9,570 nucleotides of DNA from Prevotellaceae bacterium (GTDB taxonomy: Bacteria; Bacteroidota; Bacteroidia; Bacteroidales; Paludibacteraceae). The stretch spans positions 1 to 9,570 of the forward strand of contig JAISXQ010000052.1 of the NCBI GenBank assembly GCA_031270425.1, given 5' to 3'. Positions 5,218 through 9,570 of this stretch are shown in pieces; the first letter of the stretch is position 1; each line of letters starts with the position of its first letter. The position numbers and the translations under genes were made by a program. The notes beneath the pieces are model-generated. The model was not told the origin of the DNA and made no database searches. It saw only the letters and a list, made by a program, of their open reading frames with translations.

Positions 5218-6345
5218 GTGTCCGGCATTTATATCCACGTTCCATTTTGCAAGCAACGATGCGCGTATTGCGATTTTTACACCGAAGTTGCTCCGCAGTT
5301 TATCGAAACATACATCGATGCGCTTGTTCGCGAGTTTTACTTGCGAAAAGACTATCTGCCCGTTGCTCCTGTTCGGAGTATTTATTTCGGAGGCGGAACG
5401 CCGAGCGTACTGAGCGTCGCACATTTCAACCGGATATTCAACGCTGTTTCAGAACTTTACAAGCTGGACGAAGACGCCGAAATCACGCTCGAAGCCAACC
5501 CCGACGATTTGACGGATGCTTATTTGTCGGAAATCGCCTCCCTGCCTTTCGAGCGTCTGAGCATCGGCGTGCAGTCTTTCGACGACGGCGATTTGAAGCG
5601 GATAAACCGCCGCCATACATCCCTGCAAGCGATTGAAGCCGTCCGTAATGCCCAAAAAGCAGGTTTTATGAATATCAGCATCGATCTTATTTACGGACTT
5701 CCCGGACAGGATTTGGAACGTTGGAAAAAACAGTTGGAGCAGGCTTTTGCTTTGAAAGTACAGCATATTTCGGCTTACGGATTGACATACGAAGAGGGTA
5801 CGAAACTCTGGCGTCAGCGTGCAAAAGGCGAAGTACGCGCTACAACCGACGAAACGATGAATGAAATGTATCAACTGTTACTCGAAACGGTAAAGAACAA
5901 CGGATTTGAAGCATACGAAATATCGAATTTCGCAAAGCCGGGTTTCCGTTCGCGGCACAACTCTTCGTATTGGAAACAAAGACCCTACATCGGCTTGGGA
6001 CCTTCGGCGCATTCTTTCGACGGCGTTTCGCGGCAATGGAACGTCGCTTCCATACGGAAATATACGGACGCTCTTGCAAACAACAGTCCGTCTTTCGAGC
6101 GGGAAGAACTGACGCTTTTCGACCGCTACAACGATTATATCATGGTGTCGCTGCGAACTTCCGAAGGAATTGACGAGGCTTACATCCGCTTGGAATTCGG
6201 TAAAGAACTGGCTTCCTACTGTTTAGAAAACATAAAAAGATTTATTCAGACTGAGAAAATATACCGTCTTAACGGCAACTTTCGTTTGACAACGGCGGGA
6301 ATCCTTATCTCCGACCACATAATCATGACGCTGATGAAGGTGTAA
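5218..6345 (+). CDS. hemW: HemW, radical-SAM heme chaperone (HemN-like)
   Basis: A 375-residue radical-SAM protein of the HemW/HemN family. HemW binds heme and a [4Fe-4S] cluster and is thought to deliver heme to target proteins. It was formerly annotated as oxygen-independent coproporphyrinogen III oxidase. The cluster motif CxxxCxxC is C11, C15, C18, followed by D-F, as in HemW and unlike the extra cysteine of true HemN. GGGTPS is at 57-62, EANPDD at 91-96, SIGVQSF at 114-120, IDLIYGLPGQ at 154-163, YEISNFA at 232-238, and GLGPSAHSF at 258-266. The start is GTG 5218: an in-frame TAA at 5206-5208 leaves no better codon, and MSGIYIHVPFC is a normal HemW beginning. There is no Shine-Dalgarno. 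The gene appears monocistronic, with its own -7 box and a terminator overlapping the stop. Confidence 0.94.
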   Translation: MSGIYIHVPFCKQRCAYCDFYTEVAPQFIETYIDALVREFYLRKDYLPVAPVRSIYFGGGTPSVLSVAHFNRIFNAVSELYKLDEDAEITLEANPDDLTDAYLSEIASLPFERLSIGVQSFDDGDLKRINRRHTSLQAIEAVRNAQKAGFMNISIDLIYGLPGQDLERWKKQLEQAFALKVQHISAYGLTYEEGTKLWRQRAKGEVRATTDETMNEMYQLLLETVKNNGFEAYEISNFAKPGFRSRHNSSYWKQRPYIGLGPSAHSFDGVSRQWNVASIRKYTDALANNSPSFEREELTLFDRYNDYIMVSLRTSEGIDEAYIRLEFGKELASYCLENIKRFIQTEKIYRLNGNFRLTTAGILISDHIIMTLMKV

Positions 6346-6363
6346 AGCCTTCAAGGGGCTTTT
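6344..6363 (+). terminator. Probable intrinsic terminator at the end of hemW
   Basis: AAAGCC (6344-6349) pairs with GGCTTT (6357-6362), with two possible T-G pairs inside, and the right arm ends in four Ts (6360-6363). The stem starts within the hemW stop codon TAA (6343-6345). It is short but correctly placed, and read from the other side it could also stop the converging acetyltransferase transcript. Confidence 0.55.
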
Positions 6364-6451
6364 ACTTGCGCGGATATTTATCTCCCGACACATCGGGACA
6401 AGCAGTGCGTTGCTTGAAAAGCAAAAAACCTTCTGTTGAATTGCCGCAAGT
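6364..6451. other. Nested inverted repeats in the hemW/acetyltransferase convergent gap
   Basis: An outer pair, ACTTGCG (6364-6370) and CGCAAGT (6445-6451), encloses two perfect 6-bp hairpins that abut each other: TCCCGA/TCGGGA with a CACA loop (6383-6398) and CAAGCA/TGCTTG with a GTGCGT loop (6399-6416). No gene is seen in this gap. Neither hairpin is followed by a good T-tract in either direction, so they are not clear terminators. Confidence 0.4.
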
Positions 6452-6459
6452 TCTATTTA

Positions 6460-7020
6460 TCAAGATAGCCATTTGTTTCGGTTTTTCCAATCGGGTTTTA
6501 ACAAGCCGAATACGACAATATCGAGGAAACCCCGCGAATGAAGTTCGGCGGAGCGCATAACGCCTTCTTTTGTGAAACCTAAACGTTCGGCGACAGCCTG
6601 GCTCTTTTTGTTGCCCGCGGCTGCGTTCAACTGAATGCGGTACATGTCCAATTCTTCAAAAGCGTATTCGATCAACGCTTCGCATGATTTTGTTATAATA
6701 CCTTTATGCTGGTATTTTTCCGACAGCCAATATCCAATCTCGGTTTTCTTATTGATAAAGTCGAAATCTTTAAGCCCGATTAATCCGGCAAAGGATTTTT
6801 GGAATTGAATACTGAAAGTCAGGTTTTTATCCGAAGAGGCTATCATTTCCCCCACAACCGCCCGCGTGTCGTCCGCCTCGCGGGTGTAATCGACGAAAGG
6901 AAGCCATTCGCCCAGATATTCCCGCTCGTTGTCGATGGCGGTAAAAATAGACGGCACGTCGTTGAGGCTTATTTCTCTCAGTACTATATCATTATCAATG
7001 ATAAATTCTTTTTTTAGCAT
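6460..7020 (-). CDS. GNAT acetyltransferase, RimJ/RimL type
   Basis: A 186-residue single-domain GNAT enzyme that would transfer acetyl from acetyl-CoA to an amine, in the cytosol. Its closest-looking families are RimJ/RimL and YdaF-like N-acetyltransferases, which modify ribosomal protein N-termini or other small or peptidyl amines. The substrate cannot be told from sequence. The N-terminal strand IVLREISLNDV (12-22) and LGEWLPFVD (36-44) are typical of the subgroup. The acetyl-CoA pyrophosphate loop is QHKGIIT (104-110) after EIGYWLSEKY, and the closing motif is NKKSQAVAERLGFTKEGVMR (137-156). ATG 7020 gives a complete domain. The upstream 149-bp gap to the transporter gene carries repeats and no clear promoter, so co-transcription with pdxJ and the transporter is possible but unproven. 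Confidence 0.85.
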   Translation of the reverse strand: MLKKEFIIDNDIVLREISLNDVPSIFTAIDNEREYLGEWLPFVDYTREADDTRAVVGEMIASSDKNLTFSIQFQKSFAGLIGLKDFDFINKKTEIGYWLSEKYQHKGIITKSCEALIEYAFEELDMYRIQLNAAAGNKKSQAVAERLGFTKEGVMRSAELHSRGFLDIVVFGLLKPDWKNRNKWLS

Positions 7021-7078
7021 GTGCGGGAAGAAAATTTTGTTTTAAAACTTAGTTGAACTTTTTCTTTTTAGGTGAAAC

Positions 7079-7107
7079 CGCAAAGAAAAGAAGAAGCGCA
7101 AAGAAAA
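7079..7107. repeat. Direct repeat CGCAAAGAAAA, two copies
   Basis: CGCAAAGAAAA occurs at 7079-7089 and 7097-7107, an 18-nt period. It lies between the acetyltransferase start and the transporter stop. The motif recalls runs of CGCAAAG units dispersed in many bacterial genomes, formally similar to the CACATAG/CTATGTG units near the GxxExxY gene here. Alternatively the minus strand reads CTTTGCG, the tail of a Bacteroidota -7 box, but without the leading TA. Confidence 0.45.
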
Positions 7108-7120
7108 AGGCGTTTAGAAC

Positions 7121-7164
7121 ACAGTTTCTATAAACTATAAACTGTAAACTATAAACTGTAAACT
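7121..7164. repeat. Heptanucleotide tandem repeat (RTAAACT)5 with adjoining inverted repeat
   Basis: Five uninterrupted 7-mers run from 7130 to 7164: ATAAACT, ATAAACT, GTAAACT, ATAAACT, GTAAACT. ACAGTTT (7121-7127) just before them is complementary to AAACTGT (7139-7145), so a 7-bp hairpin can form. The array starts 5 nt beyond the transporter stop codon and lies upstream of the acetyltransferase, so copy-number change could alter the leader of that gene without touching any coding frame. Confidence 0.75.
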
Positions 7165-7169
7165 TCTCT

Positions 7170-8414
7170 TTATTCCGTGTTTAGCGATTTCTTGTTTTCG
7201 CTTTCCTTGCTTTGCCCGATTTTCATTAGCGGCGGAACGAAGAAAGAAGCGACTCCGGCGGTAATAATCACTGCGCCCGAAATAATAAAGGATTTGGGGA
7301 TTCCGATAACATCGGCAATAATACCGATAGCGGACAGTCCGATTAGCGACGGTATCATGCTAAGGCTGCCGAACATGGAAAAAACCCGTCCCAAGGCTTG
7401 TGGTGCAACGTTCAGCTGGATTACAGCGGTAAACATCGCGTGAAACACAGACCCGGAAATACCTCCCAGTACCGTGAGAATTACAAAAAATACGAATCCC
7501 GAAGGCGGCAACACACCCGATAAAAGGAAACTCAATCCCAGAATTACATACATGCAGTTGATAACCGCTACTTTATTGTATTTTATCTGCTTAATGCCCA
7601 GGATAAATCCTCCGAGCATCATGCCCATTCCCCATACAATTTCAACTAAGCTTACTTGAAAGGTATTTCCGGCAAAATGTTGCAGGGTCATCAGGGGAAA
7701 CATGACGCTTATCGGCATCAGGAAAAACATGGAAATAATAGAAAATACAAACAACCACGTCAATCCGCGGCTTTTGATAATTTCCTGCAAACCTTCCCGT
7801 ATTTCGCGGAAGAGGTTCGGGGCTTGCTTGTGCTCCGTTTTTTCAGGGTTGGGAATTACTACGAATAACAGCGAAGTGCATGCTATGGATGCGCCTAACA
7901 CGTCGAAAAGCAGTACGTAAGTCATATCGAAAACGGTTATGAACAAAGCTCCCAACGCCGGACCTGCGATGTTCGACACGGAGTATATTATTTGGTTGAT
8001 GCCCGAAATGCGTACCAGTTCGCTGCTTGGAGCCAGCAGGGGAACAGACGCCTGCATTGCCGGTACGTGAAAGGAAGACCCGACGGAACGCAACGCCAGC
8101 AAAGCGTAAATGTATCCGGGTTTTATTTCGCCCATGTAAAATAATCCGGCTAATAGTAAAGAACAAAAGGCGATGAACATGTCGGAAATAATCATCACTT
8201 TTTTGCGGTTCCACCTGTCGACAAAAACGCCGGAGAAAAAACCCAAAACGGTTTGGGGCAGGAGGGAGGATATAGCCGCGATAGCCAGTACTTCGGCGGA
8301 ACCGGTTTCGAGGCTAAGCCAGAGGATGCAGGCGAATCCGACGATGGAACTGCTTAATATAGAAAAGAATTGCCCTGTCCATATAATGGCAAAGGTCTTT
8401 TTCCAGTTATTCAT
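7170..8414 (-). CDS. MFS efflux transporter, MefA-like macrolide-efflux family
   Basis: A 414-residue inner-membrane protein of the major facilitator superfamily, probably 12 helices, working as a proton-coupled exporter. Residues 4-20 (WKKTFAIIWTGQFFSIL), the motif A loop GVFVDRWNRKK (62-72), LRSVGSSFHVPA (108-119), the central LFREIREGL loop (201-209) and LGRVFSMFGS (341-350) follow the layout of Mef-type macrolide exporters as I remember them. Resistance cannot be inferred, because many chromosomal members have unknown substrates. The C-terminal tail is Ser/Lys-rich and cytosolic. It starts 24 nt after the pdxJ stop on the same strand without its own visible promoter, so it is probably read through from pdxJ. 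There is no Shine-Dalgarno. The family is firm, the substrate open. Confidence 0.88.
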   Translation of the reverse strand: MNNWKKTFAIIWTGQFFSILSSSIVGFACILWLSLETGSAEVLAIAAISSLLPQTVLGFFSGVFVDRWNRKKVMIISDMFIAFCSLLLAGLFYMGEIKPGYIYALLALRSVGSSFHVPAMQASVPLLAPSSELVRISGINQIIYSVSNIAGPALGALFITVFDMTYVLLFDVLGASIACTSLLFVVIPNPEKTEHKQAPNLFREIREGLQEIIKSRGLTWLFVFSIISMFFLMPISVMFPLMTLQHFAGNTFQVSLVEIVWGMGMMLGGFILGIKQIKYNKVAVINCMYVILGLSFLLSGVLPPSGFVFFVILTVLGGISGSVFHAMFTAVIQLNVAPQALGRVFSMFGSLSMIPSLIGLSAIGIIADVIGIPKSFIISGAVIITAGVASFFVPPLMKIGQSKESENKKSLNTE

Positions 8415-8438
8415 AAATGATAAAATTGATGCGGGTTT

Positions 8439-9158
8439 CTATTCTACGATAAGCTGTTTTTTGTATTTCCGTATCGTATTTTCAAGCCCGAAATAGAGCG
8501 CGTCGCTTATCAGCGCGTGTCCGATAGAAACCTCGTTGAGCAGGGGAATGTTGTCGTGCAGGTATGCCAGATTTTCGAGGCTTAAATCGTGTCCGGCGTT
8601 GACGCCCAAACCCAATCTCTTTGCCAATTTTGCCGCTTCTACGAAAGGAGCAACCGCTTTTTCCCTGTTCACCGGATAGAATGCGGCGTAAGGTTCCGTA
8701 TATAATTCGACGCGGTCGGCTCCTGTTTTAGCGGCGTATTCGATGTTTTTCAAATCCGTATCCACAAAAACCGAAACGCGGATACCTGCCTGTTGAAACT
8801 CGGCGGCTATTTCTTTTAAGAAGTCGAGATGTTTTACCGTGTTCCATCCGGCATTGGAAGTAATGGCTCCGGGCGGGTCGGGAACAAGGGTTACCTGATG
8901 CGCTTTTACTTCTTTCACCAAATCGATAAAACTTTTCGCCGGATAGCCTTCGATATTAAATTCGGTCGAAAGCAGGGGACGCAGTTGACGCACGTCGGCA
9001 TAGCGGATATGCCGTTCGTCCGGACGCGGATGCACGGTAATTCCGTCGGCTCCGAAACGCTCGCAGTCGAGAGCCACCCTGCATACGTCGGGAACATTCC
9101 CTCCGCGGGCGTTGCGCAGCGTTGCCACTTTGTTGATATTGACGCTTAATTTTGTCAT
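8439..9158 (-). CDS. pdxJ: PdxJ, pyridoxine 5'-phosphate synthase
   Basis: PdxJ condenses 3-amino-2-oxopropyl phosphate with 1-deoxy-D-xylulose 5-phosphate to make pyridoxine 5'-phosphate, the last step of DXP-dependent vitamin B6 synthesis. It is a cytosolic TIM-barrel enzyme. The length of 239 aa is normal. Seen: [13 protein letters not shown] at 7-19, catalytic H43 in [12 protein letters not shown] with H50, catalytic E70 in NIEGYP, H190 in NAGHDL, and phosphate-loop-like SIGHALI at 211-217. Where E. coli has N-x-D-H, this protein has N7-x-N9-K10, which I recall as usual in Bacteroidota. The start is ATG 9158, with no Shine-Dalgarno. It is divergent from nadK and probably co-transcribed with the transporter gene that follows by 24 nt. 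Confidence 0.96.
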   Translation of the reverse strand: MTKLSVNINKVATLRNARGGNVPDVCRVALDCERFGADGITVHPRPDERHIRYADVRQLRPLLSTEFNIEGYPAKSFIDLVKEVKAHQVTLVPDPPGAITSNAGWNTVKHLDFLKEIAAEFQQAGIRVSVFVDTDLKNIEYAAKTGADRVELYTEPYAAFYPVNREKAVAPFVEAAKLAKRLGLGVNAGHDLSLENLAYLHDNIPLLNEVSIGHALISDALYFGLENTIRKYKKQLIVE

Positions 9159-9291
9159 CTCGCAGAATTGTTAAATGTTATTATTTGTTTCTATGCCGAA
9201 TTTATTGCTGTTCAACGTATTTGTAATATTGTGCATTGGAAAAAAATTACTTCCTTTGTACAGCAAAACAACGAATACGGAATAATAGTTG

Positions 9292-9299
9292 CAAAAGTA
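9292..9299 (-). promoter_or_regulatory. Candidate -7 box for pdxJ
   Basis: The minus strand reads TACTTTTG, matching TAnnTTTG. A start near 9285 would give pdxJ a leader of about 125 nt. No good -33 TTTG is seen at the expected spacing. It lies 26 bp from the nadK box on the opposite strand, so the two would overlap functionally. Confidence 0.42.
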
Positions 9300-9324
9300 A
9301 TGCAAAAAAATGAATTCCGCTTCG

Positions 9325-9332
9325 TAAGTTTG
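9325..9332 (+). promoter_or_regulatory. Candidate -7 box for nadK
   Basis: TAAGTTTG matches TAnnTTTG and is followed by CG, a common extension. A start near 9339 gives a leader of about 33 nt before the ATG at 9372. No clear -33 element is present. Confidence 0.48.
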
Positions 9333-9371
9333 CGTTGTTTTTTGTTTCAATAAATTGAAAAAAGAGTGTAA

Positions 9372-9570
9372 ATGAAAATTGCTATTTTCGGTAATACGAA
9401 CCGTCCCGCTATATTGTCCTGCCTTAAAATTATTTTCGCTACCCTGGATAAAAAAGACGTTTCTTTTTTGTTTGAGACGAAACTTTACGCTTATATCCGC
9501 GCGAATGGGCTTTGCCCCGGTAATGCTTGCGTTATCGAAAACGGCGATTTTTATGCCGATTTGGCGTTGA
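9372..9570 (+). CDS. nadK: NAD kinase, N-terminal part (cut by window end)
   Basis: NAD kinase phosphorylates NAD to NADP in the cytosol. Only the first 66 codons are visible. The opening MKIAIFGNT and the later NGDFYADLAL match my recollection of Bacteroidales NadK. There, FGNT is the first strand of the nucleotide-binding domain and the D-x-ADL-type stretch directly precedes the catalytic GGDGT loop, which would lie just past the window. The frame is open to the last base. The start is ATG 9372; there is no Shine-Dalgarno. It is divergent from pdxJ, a pairing I recall from Bacteroides genomes. Without the GGDGT motif in view the call rests on the N-terminus alone. Confidence 0.78.
   Translation, partial: MKIAIFGNTNRPAILSCLKIIFATLDKKDVSFLFETKLYAYIRANGLCPGNACVIENGDFYADLAL

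Noticed and set aside
5055..5636. 193-codon plus-strand open frame overlapping the hemW leader and 5' end
   Set aside because: Arg/Cys-rich low-plausibility protein in another frame of hemW. The hemW frame carries all radical-SAM motifs.

Overview
The window looks like chromosomal DNA of a Bacteroidota member, most likely order Bacteroidales. The protein sequences are of that type: SufB/SufC/SufD, a PdxJ beginning with an NINK variant, and a NadK beginning MKIAIFGNT. Bacteroidota-type -7 promoter boxes (TAnnTTTG) occur upstream of hemW, pdxJ and nadK, and Shine-Dalgarno sequences are absent before almost every gene. The placement rests on recalled family features and has not been tested by a search.

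Layout: (1) 1-4054, plus strand: the Fe-S cluster assembly genes sufB (5' end outside the window), sufC and sufD. Between sufB and sufC sits a small AT-rich gene of the GxxExxY family (PD-(D/E)XK nuclease-like fold), surrounded by copies of a CTATGTG/CACATAG motif and hairpins. No sufS or sufE follows sufD. (2) 4055-4843: a monocistronic small heat-shock protein gene (hsp20) with a textbook sigma-54 (-24/-12) promoter, inverted TTGCGAAAA sites upstream, the only strong Shine-Dalgarno of the window, and a strong intrinsic terminator. (3) 4844-6363: a gene-poor stretch with a possible insertion-sequence scar, a Bacteroidota-type -7 box, a potentially structured leader, and hemW (radical-SAM heme chaperone) starting at GTG. 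(4) 6364-9158, minus strand: pdxJ (vitamin B6 synthesis), then a MefA-like MFS efflux transporter 24 nt downstream, then, after a repeat-bearing gap, a RimJ/RimL-type GNAT acetyltransferase converging on hemW. (5) 9159-9570: a divergent promoter region and the 5' part of nadK (NAD kinase).

The genes are mostly housekeeping cofactor functions (Fe-S clusters, heme, PLP, NADP) plus stress and efflux genes. The SufBCD scaffold would supply Fe-S clusters, and HemW itself needs a [4Fe-4S] cluster. The most distinctive features are the GxxExxY cassette splitting the suf operon and the sigma-54 control of hsp20. The non-coding gaps carry several short repeat and hairpin families. I found no CRISPR array, tRNA, rRNA, transposase or phage gene.
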